DNA of 46,852 bases from Ilyobacter polytropus (lineage in GTDB: Bacteria > Fusobacteriota > Fusobacteriia > Fusobacteriales > Fusobacteriaceae). The notes under the pieces are model-generated. The model had not been told where the DNA came from and ran no database searches. It was given only the letters and a program-made list of their open reading frames with translations. Every line of letters begins with the position of its first letter. Position 1 is the first letter of the stretch. The position numbers and the translations under genes are program-made. Shown piece by piece: positions 24,216 through 33,803 of the stretch. The DNA lies in the NCBI GenBank assembly GCA_003246855.1, contig QKCP01000134.1:1-46852 (forward strand). Direction: 5' to 3'.

Positions 24216-25550
24216 CTATTCATTCTCTACGATGGCACCCAAAAGGTCATACTCAAAGTTCTGTTCTATCATAACTTTTACTATCTCTCCGGATTCTGCT
24301 GTGCCATCGTTTGTCAATACCTTACCGTCTATCTCAAGAGCCTGCCCCATAGTCCTGCCTTCGAGCATGAATTCCGACTCGCTTGATACTCCGTCGATTA
24401 TTACTTCTACTACCTTGCCTATATACTTTCTGTTGTTGATTTCAGCCATTTCATTTTGGAGGTTTGTGAGCTCTATCCATCTCCTATGCTTGGTGTCATC
24501 GTCAACCTGGTTTTCCATACCGTACGCCACTGTATCTTCCTCTCTTGAGTACTTGAATATCCCTGCGTAGTCAAACTTGAACTCCTCCACAAACTCTTTC
24601 AATTCCTCAAAATTTTCCTCTGTTTCCCCAGGAAACCCTACTATAAGACTTGTCCTTATTGTGGCATCAGGTATTTCTTTTCTTATCTTGTATAGTATGC
24701 CTTTCATCTGCTCCCCGGAATTCGCTCTTCCCATTTTCTGGAGTATTGCATCTGACACATGCTGTATAGGCACGTCGAAATAATTGCAGATCTTTTCCTC
24801 CTCCTTTATTACCTGTATGAGCTCCTCAGTTATGGAGTGGGGGTACATGTAGTAAAGCCTTATCCATTTTATCCCTTCGACTTTCACTAGCTCTCTGAGT
24901 AGTTTTGAAAGAGCCTTCTCTCCATATAAATCTATGCCGTATTCTGTGGTTTCCTGCGCCAAAAGGTTTAGCTCCACTACGCCGTTTTCTGCTAACTTTT
25001 TTGCTTCCTCCACTATATCTTCTATGCTTCTGCTTCTAAGTTTTCCCCTTAGTTGAGGTATAATGCAGTATGTACACTTTCTGTCACATCCCTCGGCTAT
25101 TTTCAGATATGCAGTGTGCGGATAGGTGGCCAGTATTCTTTCTGTTTCAGAATTTCCTAAGAAATCCAGGCTTTCACTCCTTATAACCCTCCTTTCCGAA
25201 AGGATCTCGTCCACTACTTCCTCTATCTTATCTATATCTCCTGTACCTATTATGGCATCTACTTCTGGAAGCTCCTCCAACAACTCTCCAGCATATCTCT
25301 GAGCCAGACAGCCTGCCACGATTATTTTCTTCAAATTTCCATTCTTTTTAAACTCGCCAACTTCGAGTATAGTCTCAACCGACTCTTCTTTCGCGTCGCC
25401 TATAAACCCGCAGGTATTTATTATGACTATATCAGCCTCATTTAGCTCGTTTACTATCTGAAAACCCCTTTTATTGACAAGGGTCCCCATAAAATACTCA
25501 CTGTCAACTAGATTTTTACTACATCCAAGACTTATAACTGCTAACTTCAT
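24216..25550 (-). CDS. rimO: Ribosomal protein S12 methylthiotransferase
   Basis: RimO is a radical-SAM enzyme that adds a methylthio group to an Asp of ribosomal protein S12. Its N-terminal UPF0004 domain has the three cluster-binding Cys (C10, C47, C81). The radical-SAM CDRKCTYC motif is at about 155-162. A TRAM domain fills about 375-444. The GCSKNLVDSE start and QLRGKLRSR segment favour RimO over MiaB. Length 444 is usual. It follows the pnp terminator. Confidence 0.97.
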   Translation of the reverse strand: MKLAVISLGCSKNLVDSEYFMGTLVNKRGFQIVNELNEADIVIINTCGFIGDAKEESVETILEVGEFKKNGNLKKIIVAGCLAQRYAGELLEELPEVDAIIGTGDIDKIEEVVDEILSERRVIRSESLDFLGNSETERILATYPHTAYLKIAEGCDRKCTYCIIPQLRGKLRSRSIEDIVEEAKKLAENGVVELNLLAQETTEYGIDLYGEKALSKLLRELVKVEGIKWIRLYYMYPHSITEELIQVIKEEEKICNYFDVPIQHVSDAILQKMGRANSGEQMKGILYKIRKEIPDATIRTSLIVGFPGETEENFEELKEFVEEFKFDYAGIFKYSREEDTVAYGMENQVDDDTKHRRWIELTNLQNEMAEINNRKYIGKVVEVIIDGVSSESEFMLEGRTMGQALEIDGKVLTNDGTAESGEIVKVMIEQNFEYDLLGAIVENE

Positions 25551-25631
25551 CTACAACTCCTTTATTTTTAATAAAATTATATCACAAGTTTTTCGCTAAA
25601 TAAATATCTTATAGAATATTTTATAAATTTA

Positions 25632-25660
25632 GAAAAGCACAGAATTCTTCCTGTGCTTTC
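25632..25660 (-). terminator. Terminator after pnp
   Basis: GAAAGCACAG pairs with CTGTGCTTTTC around an 8-base loop on the minus strand, 8 bases beyond the pnp stop, followed by TAAATTT. It probably separates pnp from rimO, perhaps with readthrough. Confidence 0.85.
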
Positions 25661-25667
25661 CTAAAAA

Positions 25668-27776
25668 TTATTGTAAAAGTGCTTTTTTGCTAAGGTTGAT
25701 CTTTCCGTTCTCAACTCCGATAACCTTAACTTCAAACTCATCTCCTACTTTTAATACGTCTTCTACTTTAGCAATTCTTTCTTTAGCTATTTCAGACACG
25801 TGAAGAAGTCCCTCTTTGCCAGGAAGTATCTCCATGAAAGCCCCGAACTTGGCTATCTTGACAACTCTTCCTGTGTATACCTCTCCAACTTTTACGTCTT
25901 TAACAAAGTTTTCCACCAACTTGATTGTTTTCTCCAATATCTCTCCATTTTCTGCAAATATTGCTACCCTTCCATCATCCTCGATATCTATGGTAGCACC
26001 TGTTTGCTCAATTATTCCCTTGATGTTCTTTCCACCAGGACCTATAAGAGCAGCTATTTTGTCTGTGTCTATCATCATTTGGTGTATTCTAGGTGCAGTT
26101 TTTGGTATTTCGGCTCTAGGTTCAGAGATAGCTGCATTCATTACATCTAATATCTGCATTCTAGCATCCAAAGCTTGTTTTAAGGCTATTTCCATTATCT
26201 CTTTGCTGATACCTTCTATTTTTATATCCATTTGAAGAGCAGTTATCCCCGTTTTAGTTCCTGCTACCTTAAAGTCCATGTCACCAAGGTGATCTTCTAA
26301 CCCCATTATATCCGTAAGCACCACGTAGTCATCGCCCTCTTTTATAAGCCCCATTGCTATACCAGCGACATGCTCCTTAATAGGTACACCGGCTGCCATA
26401 AGTGACAGGGATCCTCCACAGATACTAGCCTGTGAAGACGACCCGTTTGATTCTGTTATCTCAGATACAACTCTTACAGTGTAAGGGAATTGATCTGTGG
26501 TAGGCATCACGTAAGAAAGTGCTCTTTCTGCAAGTGAACCGTGTCCAAGCTCCCTTCTTCCAGGCCCCCTCATAAATCCAGTCTCTCCTACTGAATAAGG
26601 CGGGAAGTTGTAGTGTAGATAAAACTTTTTGTAGTACTCAGTGTGAAGCCCATCTATAAGCTGTTCATCTTCTTTTGTCCCAAGTGTGGTGAATACAAGC
26701 GCCTGTGTTTCTCCCCTTGTAAAAAGAGCAGATCCGTGTGGTTGTGGTAGTAGGTCTATTTCAGCGTCAAGGTCTCTTATTTCTGTTGTACTTCTACCGT
26801 CAACCCTGTGCTTATTGTACAGGATAGCTCCCCTAACTAGTTCTTTCATAAGGTCATGGTAGTAATTTTTAAACTCTTTCTTTACGTCAGAAGGCAGTTC
26901 CTCTAGGTTGTTTTCAGAAATATATTTTTCAGTAAATTTCTCCAAGAGTTCATCCTCTAGTCCGTCAACGGCTTCTTCCCTTGCATGTTTTCCTATTGTA
27001 AGAACAGCAGCTTTTAGCCTTTCCGTTCCATTCTCGTCTATAAAACTTTTAACCGTTTCCATTACTTCTTTTTTAGTGAACTCTATTTTTTCTTTACCAA
27101 ACATCTCCGTGAATTTTTCTTGGAATTCACAAATTTTCTTTATCTGGTCATGGGCAAGCATTATAGCTTTAAGCATTATATCTTCTGGTATCTCGTTAGC
27201 CCCGGCCTCAACCATCGTTACTGCATCTTTTGTCCCAGCAACAGAAAGGTCTAATTCACCGTCCTCAAGCTCCTCTGGAGTAGGATTAATTATAAACTCA
27301 CCGTCTTTGTATCCGATTACTACCCCTGCCACAGGCCCGTGAAAAGGGATGTCAGATATCATTAATGCCATAGACGATCCTATGATTCCTAAATAATCAG
27401 GTGTATTTTTACCGTCGTAAGACATCACTGTGTTAACTATATGTACGTCATATGTGAACCCGTCTGGGAATAGTGGTCTTATTGGTCTATCTATAAGCCT
27501 TGCAGCCAGTGTAGCCTGTACCGATGGTCTTGCCTCCCTTTTGTGGAATCCACCAGGCATTTTACCTGCAGCATAATATTTTTCGATAAAATCAACTGTT
27601 AAAGGGAAAAAATCCGCCCCTTCTCTAGGTGCCTTGCTTCTAGTCGCTGTTGTTAAAAGCACAGTATCACCATATTGTATCAAAACAGAACCGTGAGCCT
27701 GCCTTGCTATTTTCCCACTTGAAACCTTAAGCGTTTTGCCTGCAAGTTCCATTTCTAATATCTTTTCTTCGAACAT
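25668..27776 (-). CDS. pnp: Polynucleotide phosphorylase
   Basis: PNPase degrades RNA 3' to 5' using phosphate and can add tails. Two RNase PH domains (about 10-235 and 310-540) carry [16 protein letters not shown] and [19 protein letters not shown], with the active-site region [19 protein letters not shown] domain contains [17 protein letters not shown] (about 566-582), and an S1 domain ends the protein ([19 protein letters not shown]). Length is 702. The ribosome site AGGAGGA lies 4 bases upstream. A strong promoter at 27913-27941 and a hairpin filling most of the leader suggest autoregulation by processing. The plus-strand mipA-like gene separates it from rpsO. Confidence 0.98.
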   Translation of the reverse strand: MFEEKILEMELAGKTLKVSSGKIARQAHGSVLIQYGDTVLLTTATRSKAPREGADFFPLTVDFIEKYYAAGKMPGGFHKREARPSVQATLAARLIDRPIRPLFPDGFTYDVHIVNTVMSYDGKNTPDYLGIIGSSMALMISDIPFHGPVAGVVIGYKDGEFIINPTPEELEDGELDLSVAGTKDAVTMVEAGANEIPEDIMLKAIMLAHDQIKKICEFQEKFTEMFGKEKIEFTKKEVMETVKSFIDENGTERLKAAVLTIGKHAREEAVDGLEDELLEKFTEKYISENNLEELPSDVKKEFKNYYHDLMKELVRGAILYNKHRVDGRSTTEIRDLDAEIDLLPQPHGSALFTRGETQALVFTTLGTKEDEQLIDGLHTEYYKKFYLHYNFPPYSVGETGFMRGPGRRELGHGSLAERALSYVMPTTDQFPYTVRVVSEITESNGSSSQASICGGSLSLMAAGVPIKEHVAGIAMGLIKEGDDYVVLTDIMGLEDHLGDMDFKVAGTKTGITALQMDIKIEGISKEIMEIALKQALDARMQILDVMNAAISEPRAEIPKTAPRIHQMMIDTDKIAALIGPGGKNIKGIIEQTGATIDIEDDGRVAIFAENGEILEKTIKLVENFVKDVKVGEVYTGRVVKIAKFGAFMEILPGKEGLLHVSEIAKERIAKVEDVLKVGDEFEVKVIGVENGKINLSKKALLQ

Positions 27777-27809
27777 AAACTCCTCCTAAATTTAATGACT
27801 TTCTATTGA

Positions 27810-27900
27810 AGGATTGAAATTTAAAGATAGTAAATAATAGGAAAAAAATACAAGATGATTTCTTATATTTTTTCCTTATTATTTACCTATCCCTAATCCT
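27810..27900 (-). ncRNA. Long hairpin in the pnp 5' leader
   Basis: The arms pair across 27810-27900. AGGATT (27810-27815) matches AATCCT (27895-27900), and a longer A/U stretch (27826-27850) matches about 27864-27892 with small bulges, around a loop near 27852-27863. The predicted transcript start, about 27906, puts the 5' end only a few bases before the stem. The structure is comparable in place to the RNase III-cleaved hairpin of the E. coli pnp leader. Confidence 0.7.
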
Positions 27901-27912
27901 CCAACAATCTTG

Positions 27913-27941
27913 ATTATATCATTATTTATCTTAAAAATCAA
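27913..27941 (-). promoter_or_regulatory. Sigma-70-type promoter for pnp
   Basis: The minus strand has a -35 TTGATT (27936-27941), a 17-base spacer and a perfect -10 TATAAT (27913-27918). It implies a leader of about 130 bases before the pnp ATG. The rest of the 27777-28080 gap holds the leader hairpin and the upstream region of the mipA-like gene, where no strong plus promoter was found. Confidence 0.82.
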
Positions 27942-28080
27942 AGTTTTATTTGCTCAGAAAGCCACGCCTATGCTTGGTCTAATGTATATTTTTTCAAAAT
28001 GACAGTTGTAAAATTCAAAAAAAAATTATAAACTTTTACTTGTAGGGTTTTATATAAAATTCATAAGGGGGCTTATTCTA

Positions 28081-28839
28081 ATGAAAAAAATTTTAAACTG
28101 TTTTTTGTTTTTTTTAATATTCTCACTACAATCTTTTTCATCTGAACCAGAAGTCTCGCTTGGAATCGGCGTGCTAAATTTCGATTCCCCATATAGGGGA
28201 GCAAGCGATGACACCATCATTTTCCCACTGGTAGAAGTGGAATATGAAAATTTTTATTTTAAAAAAACCGAACTAGGTTATACAGCGCTAAATGGAAAGT
28301 CTACGGGGATATCATTTTTCTTGGATTTTTGGGATGGGTACAGTATTGACGGCAACGATCTATCACTGGGTTACGATAGAGTAGAAGATCGAAATCGTCA
28401 AATTTTAGGTGGTTTTCGCATTACACATAGCCCTGACTACTACTACCTTTACGATGTGAAATTGAATGCCACTATAGGTTTCGGGGAGAAAGGAAACAAA
28501 GTCTCTTTAGGAATTTCAAAACCCGAGATGTATATGAACAACCAATTTATTGTAGTGCCTTCGTTTACCTTGAACATATTAAACGATAACTACTCCGATT
28601 ATTATTTTGGTGTAGATTCAGCTGAAGCTCTTTCAAATCCCGCAATAAATAATGCTTACGAATGCGACACGTCCTACACCTTAAATATCGCCCTTGCAAT
28701 GCAGTATTCTCTAGATGCGTTTTGGTCATTCTATACCTATACAGGGATAGAGTTCCTGGGTGAAGAGATAAGCGATTCACCTATCATAAGCGACGAACTT
28801 ATTTATACAATTGGCACTGGGATAAAATACAAATTTTAA
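28081..28839 (+). CDS. MipA/OmpV family outer-membrane protein
   Basis: The 252-residue protein has a signal peptide (about 1-20, ending SLQSFSS), then alternating beta strands rich in aromatic residues and Asp/Asn turns, and a terminal strand YTIGTGIKYKF ending in Phe. Early residues include SPYRGASDDTIIFPLVEVEYENFYF, here quoted in two parts: SPYRGASDDT and IIFPLVEVEYENFYF. These match the MipA/OmpV family pattern and predict a small outer-membrane barrel. Relatives act as MltA-interacting or general porin-like proteins; the role here is unknown. It is monocistronic, opposite in strand to rpsO and pnp between which it lies, with ribosome site AAGGGGGC and its own terminator. Confidence 0.85.
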   Translation: MKKILNCFLFFLIFSLQSFSSEPEVSLGIGVLNFDSPYRGASDDTIIFPLVEVEYENFYFKKTELGYTALNGKSTGISFFLDFWDGYSIDGNDLSLGYDRVEDRNRQILGGFRITHSPDYYYLYDVKLNATIGFGEKGNKVSLGISKPEMYMNNQFIVVPSFTLNILNDNYSDYYFGVDSAEALSNPAINNAYECDTSYTLNIALAMQYSLDAFWSFYTYTGIEFLGEEISDSPIISDELIYTIGTGIKYKF

Positions 28840-28861
28840 GGGTCTGGATTTATTCAGACCC
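28840..28861 (+). terminator. Terminator after the mipA-like gene
   Basis: GGGTCTG and CAGACCC pair with an 8-base loop, followed by TTTTTTT. It begins directly after the TAA stop. Confidence 0.93.
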
Positions 28862-28899
28862 TTTTTTTATACCTAATTCTATTTTAGTTGCAATAAAAA

Positions 28900-28921
28900 A
28901 AGCAGGTCATTTGACCTGCTT
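28900..28921 (-). terminator. Terminator after rpsO
   Basis: AAGCAGGTCA and TGACCTGCTT form a 10-bp stem with a 2-base centre, followed on the minus strand by TTTTTATTG. It lies 4 bases past the rpsO stop and would stop transcription before the convergent mipA-like gene. Confidence 0.93.
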
Positions 28922-28925
28922 AAAA

Positions 28926-29189
28926 TTACTTTCTGATTCCAAGTTTTTCGATTAGAGTTCTGTATCTGTCTAATTCAACTTTTTTAAGGTAATTTAATAG
29001 TCTTCTTCTTTTACCTACCATTTTTAGTAGTCCTAATCTTGAGTGGTAGTCTTTTTTGTGAACTTTCAAGTGCTCTGTTAGGTGAGTAATTTTTTCAGTT
29101 AAAAGCGCTACTTGAACTTCTGTAGAACCAGTATCCCCTTCAAATTTAGCGAAGTCTTTGATTATTTCTGCTTTTGATCTCATTGCCAT
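28926..29189 (-). CDS. rpsO: 30S ribosomal protein S15
   Basis: S15 binds the 16S rRNA central domain and helps platform assembly. The 87-residue protein has the family features: [24 protein letters not shown] (here [13 protein letters not shown] at about 19-31), then [25 protein letters not shown], and the end Y-R-x-L-I-E-K-L-G-I-R. The ribosome site GAGGAGG precedes the ATG. It has its own promoter (29270-29298) and a leader of about 74 bases. In many bacteria rpsO is directly followed by pnp; here a plus-strand gene intervenes. Confidence 0.99.
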   Translation of the reverse strand: MAMRSKAEIIKDFAKFEGDTGSTEVQVALLTEKITHLTEHLKVHKKDYHSRLGLLKMVGKRRRLLNYLKKVELDRYRTLIEKLGIRK

Positions 29190-29269
29190 TATTTTGTTCC
29201 TCCTCGTATATTATTATCTAAGCCAAGTACTACGCCGGCAAAGCGAAAAACCTAGCCCAAATTATTTAT

Positions 29270-29298
29270 ATAATAACAAAATTTATTTTTTTTGTAAA
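29270..29298 (-). promoter_or_regulatory. Sigma-70-type promoter for rpsO
   Basis: The minus strand has a -35 TTTACA (29293-29298), a 17-base A/T-rich spacer and a -10 TATTAT (29270-29275). The leader that follows contains CGCTTTGCCGGCG, whose ends could pair weakly. S15 autoregulation through the leader is known in other bacteria but no clear structure is seen here. Confidence 0.75.
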
Positions 29299-29303
29299 GC
29301 TTT

Positions 29304-30116
29304 TTATGCTGTTTGAAAAATAAACTCTTTTATAGCTCTAGCTACTCCGTGGTCGTCGTTTGAGACTGATATATATTTTGCTGCATCTTTTACTTCAGAT
29401 TTAGCATTTCCTACTGCAACTGGCATCCCAACTACCTGTAGCATTGTGAGGTCGTTATAACTGTCTCCTATCGCCACTATCTCTTCTGCTTTAATATCCA
29501 GATGTTTGGCTAGTTTAAGTAAACTTGCTCCTTTGTCAATCCCCTCTTTCATTACTTCAAGAAAGAATGGCTTTGATATTGCTATACTGAATTCATTACC
29601 CATCTCTTGTTTCAGTTTTTTTTCAACATTTTTCAAATAATCTGGTTCCTCTAGCATTATACATTTTACAACTGGTTCTGAAACGGTACTCTTAAAGCAG
29701 CCTACTTTATTATGAGGCATACCGGTAAGGTTCAATTCCACATCTATATATTCACTTTCTGTCTCACTCACTATCTCATCACTAAGATAAGTTATTATGT
29801 GTACGTTGTTTTTTCTGCTAAAATCATACAGCTTGTGAGCCTCTTCCTCCGATAAAGCTTGTTTATACCACTCATTCCAATCGTTACACTGGGTGATTAT
29901 AGCGCCATTATACGAGAGTATATAACTGCCATAGTCATTTAGCTTCAATTCTTCTGCTATTTTTTTCATGGCAAATGTAGGCCTGCCTGAAGCTAGGATA
30001 AACTTTACTCCACTTTCTTGTGCTTGAAGTATAGCCTCCTTGTTCTCGTTAGAAAGTTCCCCCTTTGAATTTAAGAGTGTGTCATCCATATCAGTTACTA
30101 TCATCTTATATTTCAT
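29304..30116 (-). CDS. Cof-type HAD-IIB family sugar-phosphatase-like hydrolase
   Basis: These phosphatases act on sugar phosphates, flavin precursors or similar small molecules, in the cytoplasm. Motif I is DMDDTLLNSKG (about 9-19), motif II is the Ser in ILASGRP, and motifs III/IV are the Lys in the DKGASLLKLAKHL segment and GDSYNDLTML. A type IIB cap lies between motifs II and III. Length is about 270. The start is the ATG after a GGGGGG ribosome site; an ATG four codons earlier has no such site. A promoter is present at 30159-30187. The substrate cannot be told. Confidence 0.93.
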   Translation of the reverse strand: MKYKMIVTDMDDTLLNSKGELSNENKEAILQAQESGVKFILASGRPTFAMKKIAEELKLNDYGSYILSYNGAIITQCNDWNEWYKQALSEEEAHKLYDFSRKNNVHIITYLSDEIVSETESEYIDVELNLTGMPHNKVGCFKSTVSEPVVKCIMLEEPDYLKNVEKKLKQEMGNEFSIAISKPFFLEVMKEGIDKGASLLKLAKHLDIKAEEIVAIGDSYNDLTMLQVVGMPVAVGNAKSEVKDAAKYISVSNDDHGVARAIKEFIFQTA

Positions 30117-30158
30117 ATTTCCCCCCATACAATATATCTATTTATAAACTTTATCTCA

Positions 30159-30187
30159 AGTATAACAAAAAAATTTCTTTTTAACAA
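30159..30187 (-). promoter_or_regulatory. Sigma-70-type promoter for the HAD hydrolase gene
   Basis: The minus strand has a -35 TTGTTA (30182-30187), a 17-base spacer and a -10 TATACT (30159-30164), about 40 bases upstream of the chosen ATG. Confidence 0.7.
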
Positions 30188-30195
30188 TCAAAAAC

Positions 30196-30224
30196 AAAAA
30201 GCTACTGTAATCCAGTAGCTTTTT
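30196..30224 (-). terminator. Terminator after ftsH
   Basis: AAAAAGCTACTG and CAGTAGCTTTTT make a 12-bp stem with a 5-base loop and flanking A/T runs, 10 bases past the ftsH stop. Confidence 0.93.
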
Positions 30225-30234
30225 AAATATATTT

Positions 30235-32433
30235 CTATGCTTTTTCTTCTTCTTCTTTTTCATCTTCCTCTTTACTAGGCTGGTTTTCATTTGAAGGTAT
30301 TGGAGGAATGCCGGTTTTTTCAATATTTTCTTTGATTTCTTCCTCTATTTTTACACCTGTTTTTGCGGCTTTCTTAAACTCCTCTAACTCTTCACCTTTC
30401 ATGAGTTTATCCAACTCTTCCCCTGTTATGGTCTCTCTTTCAAGAAGAACTTTTGTTATGTAATCAAGCTTATCTCTATTGTCGCTCAGTAAACCTATAG
30501 CATCCTGATAAGCGTCATTTATCATCTGTCTAACTTCATCGTCTATTTCTTTTCCGGTTTCTTCACTGTGTATTTTTTGTCTGAAGATATCCCCTTCATG
30601 CGAGTCATCTAATAGTAACGGCCCAAATTTCTCACTCATACCAAATTTTGTTACCATTACATGGGCGATTTTTGTAGCCCTTTCAATATCATTACTTGCA
30701 CCTGTAGTTATATCTCCAAATATTATCTCTTCTGCTGCTCTTCCACCTAAAAGAGTTCTAAGCTCCGATAAGTATTCACTTTTCATTTTTAGGTACCTAT
30801 CTTCAGCAGGTAGACTCATGGTATAGCCCAATGCAGCCATACCCCTAGGAACTATAGTTACCTTATGCACTGCTTCTGTATTTGGAAGTACCCATTGAAC
30901 TATTGCATGCCCTACCTCATGGTAAGCAACTGTAAGTCTTTCTTTTTGGACTGTCACTCTTGATTTTCTCTCTGGACCTATTGTTACCTTTTCGGCTGCT
31001 TCTTCAAGGTCTTCCATAGCGATCTCTTCTCTACCCTCTCTAGCTGCCAAAATAGCCGCTTCATTCAAAAGGTTAGCTAGATCCGCCCCTACAAAACCTA
31101 CTGTTTTCCTAGCAACTGTGTTTAGATCCACATCATTTGCTACCTTTTTTCCCCTTATGTGAACCTTGAGTATTTCAAGTCTGCCGTTAATATCTGGTCT
31201 GTCTACAACGACTTGTCTATCAAACCTTCCAGGTCTCATAAGAGCCCTGTCTAATATTTCCGGTCTATTTGTGGCTGCAAGTACTATGATTGTTTCGTCA
31301 GTACCAAATCCATCCATTTCAACTAGAAGCTGATTCAGAGTCTGCTCTCTTTCATCATTTCCTCCGCCCTGTCCGGCACCTCTTTTTCTACCAACTGCAT
31401 CTATCTCATCTATGAATATAATGCACGGAGAACTCTTTCTAGCTTTATTAAACAAGTCTCTAACTCTAGATGCTCCTACCCCTACGAACATCTCAACAAA
31501 TTCCGAACCAGAAATGCTGAAAAACGGCACCCCAGCTTCACCAGCTACAGCCTTCGCAAGCAGGGTCTTCCCAGTACCTGGATCTCCTAAAAGAAGTACT
31601 CCTTTTGGTATTCTAGCCCCTATACGTCTGTATTTTTCAGGTTCTTTTAAGAAATTGACAACTTCCTCCAACTCCTCTTTGGCTTCCTCTATACCGGCTA
31701 CATCCTTAAAAGTGACGTTAGATATCTGGTCTCCGTTCTCCTTGGCCCTTGATTTGCCCATATTGAATATCTGCGGTCCTCCACTACTTCCCTTGTTCAT
31801 CTTGTTCAGCATAAATATCCATACCCCTATTAAAAGTAACATAGGGAACCATGATATGAGCACGCTCACCAGAAGCGGTACTTCAGAATCCGCACTTGAT
31901 CTAACCTCTAAGTTTTTTTCGGCAACGACCTGCATTACATTGTTGTCCTCTGAAATTCTGTTTGTAATCATTCTAGCACTGATTTTTTTATTGTCACTTT
32001 GTCTATCGGCGTAAAGATACCCATCTTTTTCTTCTACACCAGTGAACTCCCCTTCTTTAAGCATATTTAAAAATTCACTATATGACACTTCATTTGCTTT
32101 GTAGGCATTTGATTTTGAAAAGAAATTCGGCATAGATAAAATAAGGGTAACCAAAAACAGCAGCATTACTATTGTCTTAAAGCTAAATTTCGGTTCCTTT
32201 GCTGGCTTCTTGTCACCATCATTGTCAGGTTCTTGGTTTTGAGCCCCTCTCATTCCTCTTTTAAGGCCTGCTTTTAATTCTTTCTTTCTCTCTTCCAATT
32301 CATTGTAAATCTCTTTTTCTTCTTCTTTTTCCTCTTGTGGTTCTTTTTGTTTATCTTCATTTTGAAGTTCTTGCTCTTGCTCTTCCTTATTCAATTTTTC
32401 ATTTTCTTCATTTAAATCCCTGTTGTCATTCAC
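30235..32433 (-). CDS. ftsH: ATP-dependent zinc metalloprotease FtsH
   Basis: FtsH is the essential membrane-bound AAA+ protease for quality control of membrane and regulatory proteins. Two membrane helices (about 87-101, 186-209) flank a periplasmic domain. Walker A GDPGTGKT is at 283-290, Walker B at about 349-354 (IIFIDEID), the SRH region near 398-415, and the zinc site HEVGH at 505-509. The tail is acidic, as in many relatives. Unusually, about 85 charged residues (Glu/Lys/Asn-rich) precede the first helix. The start is GTG at 32433-32431, eight bases inside the end of tilS, with a GAGGAGG site within tilS. Confidence 0.97.
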   Translation of the reverse strand: MNDNRDLNEENEKLNKEEQEQELQNEDKQKEPQEEKEEEKEIYNELEERKKELKAGLKRGMRGAQNQEPDNDGDKKPAKEPKFSFKTIVMLLFLVTLILSMPNFFSKSNAYKANEVSYSEFLNMLKEGEFTGVEEKDGYLYADRQSDNKKISARMITNRISEDNNVMQVVAEKNLEVRSSADSEVPLLVSVLISWFPMLLLIGVWIFMLNKMNKGSSGGPQIFNMGKSRAKENGDQISNVTFKDVAGIEEAKEELEEVVNFLKEPEKYRRIGARIPKGVLLLGDPGTGKTLLAKAVAGEAGVPFFSISGSEFVEMFVGVGASRVRDLFNKARKSSPCIIFIDEIDAVGRKRGAGQGGGNDEREQTLNQLLVEMDGFGTDETIIVLAATNRPEILDRALMRPGRFDRQVVVDRPDINGRLEILKVHIRGKKVANDVDLNTVARKTVGFVGADLANLLNEAAILAAREGREEIAMEDLEEAAEKVTIGPERKSRVTVQKERLTVAYHEVGHAIVQWVLPNTEAVHKVTIVPRGMAALGYTMSLPAEDRYLKMKSEYLSELRTLLGGRAAEEIIFGDITTGASNDIERATKIAHVMVTKFGMSEKFGPLLLDDSHEGDIFRQKIHSEETGKEIDDEVRQMINDAYQDAIGLLSDNRDKLDYITKVLLERETITGEELDKLMKGEELEEFKKAAKTGVKIEEEIKENIEKTGIPPIPSNENQPSKEEDEKEEEEKA

Positions 32434-33769
32434 TGATGCTGCCCTCCTCTATCTTAAGTTTTACAATGCTTTTAGTACTTTTGGTTACTTTAAAATTTTC
32501 GCTGCCTCGAATGCCGGCTACCCAGACTATACCGTTTTCACTTACTACAATGGGGACTTCTTCCCTGATTTTTTTTGGAAGCTTCATATCGATAAAAAAT
32601 TTTTTCAATTTTTTACCACCACTCATCCCGACTGGTACAAAAAAATCCCCTTCATTTCTAGGCCTTACCCGCAATTTTTTAACCTTCTCAGCGTCAATAT
32701 AAAATGCGTTTTCTTCTGCTTCTACCTTGTCTACAACTGTTGCTGTTATTATATATGAATTATACCTTACCTTACCTGGAATAGGCAAAAGTTTTTCTGT
32801 TTTTTTTTCATTTTCTTTTGCCTCTGGAATCTCTACTTTAAAGTAGTCGTATACTTTTTTAAAAAAATATCCGTTACCTAGATCTATCTCCTTGCTCCCA
32901 CCCGAGTTCAATATAGATAAGATGTCCACTATTTTCCTTCTAGATATCTCAATTTCATACTTTTCAAGGTATTCCCTAATAAACCTTTTCTTCATATATT
33001 CTGGGAACTCCTTGATATCGTTTAAATAAAAGCTGTCCTGTTTTGAAATTCTCTCTATATCTTTTTTCAGAATAAGATTGACTTCCTTTATCTCCTCCAT
33101 GAGAGCAGATACTTTTTCTTTAAAATTCCGACTATAGTTATTCTCTATATCCGGTATCAGATTTAGCCTTATGCTGTTTCGTGTATACTTATCTTCTAAG
33201 TTAGACGAGTCGGTCCTATATCCATACCCATTCTGCTCTAAGAAATGCAGTATCTCGCTTTTATAAATGTTTAAAAGCGGTCTCACATAAAAATCTCTCT
33301 TCACCGGTATGCCTTCTAGACCAATTAAAGAGGTCCCCCTCATCAGTCTGAACATAAAGGTCTCCACGTCGTCATCTAAATTATGTGCCAGTGCTACCTT
33401 GTCGGCTCCAAGTGTCTCTTTCAAACTCTCAAAAAAAGAATACCTGATCTTTCTTCCGGCTTCCTCTTCACCTATCTTGTTCTCTCTGGCATACTCCCTA
33501 ACGTCGGCCCTCTTCACAAAACACTCTACACCGTATTCCTGTCCCAGTTTTTCTACGAACTTCTCATCCGCTTCAGCTTCAGAACCTCTCAGCATGTGGT
33601 TTACGTGTGCCAAGTAAAGGGTTAAGCCAAACTTTTCTTTAAAAGCAAGCAGGATATGAAACAAAGATACAGAATCTGGTCCACCAGACATTGCGACTAT
33701 TATCTTATCGTCTTTTTTAAGCAATTTATTCTCAAGGCAGTACCTAGATACTTTTTCAAATATTTCCAT
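32426..33769 (-). CDS. tilS: tRNA(Ile)-lysidine synthase
   Basis: TilS converts cytidine 34 of the CAU-anticodon tRNA-Ile to lysidine so that it reads AUA. The PP-loop SGGPDS is at about 28-33. ARENKIGEEEAGRKIRYSFF, AHNLDDDVETFMFRLMRG and the substrate segment GTSLIGLEGIPV follow. The C-terminal domain ends with RVRPRNEGDFFVPVGMSGGKK and KLPKKIREEVPIV. At 447 residues it is the long form. Its end overlaps ftsH by 8 bases, a tilS-ftsH linkage common in bacteria, though hpt is missing between them. Confidence 0.97.
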   Translation of the reverse strand: MEIFEKVSRYCLENKLLKKDDKIIVAMSGGPDSVSLFHILLAFKEKFGLTLYLAHVNHMLRGSEAEADEKFVEKLGQEYGVECFVKRADVREYARENKIGEEEAGRKIRYSFFESLKETLGADKVALAHNLDDDVETFMFRLMRGTSLIGLEGIPVKRDFYVRPLLNIYKSEILHFLEQNGYGYRTDSSNLEDKYTRNSIRLNLIPDIENNYSRNFKEKVSALMEEIKEVNLILKKDIERISKQDSFYLNDIKEFPEYMKKRFIREYLEKYEIEISRRKIVDILSILNSGGSKEIDLGNGYFFKKVYDYFKVEIPEAKENEKKTEKLLPIPGKVRYNSYIITATVVDKVEAEENAFYIDAEKVKKLRVRPRNEGDFFVPVGMSGGKKLKKFFIDMKLPKKIREEVPIVVSENGIVWVAGIRGSENFKVTKSTKSIVKLKIEEGSISE

Positions 33770-33803
33770 TATATTTCCTCTTTTTTGCAGTTCTCAATAA
33801 AAA

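Noticed and set aside
28006-28032. Possible promoter TTGTAA/TATAAA for the mipA-like gene
   Set aside because: The spacer is only 15 bases and the surrounding A/T runs make chance matches likely; not listed as a feature.
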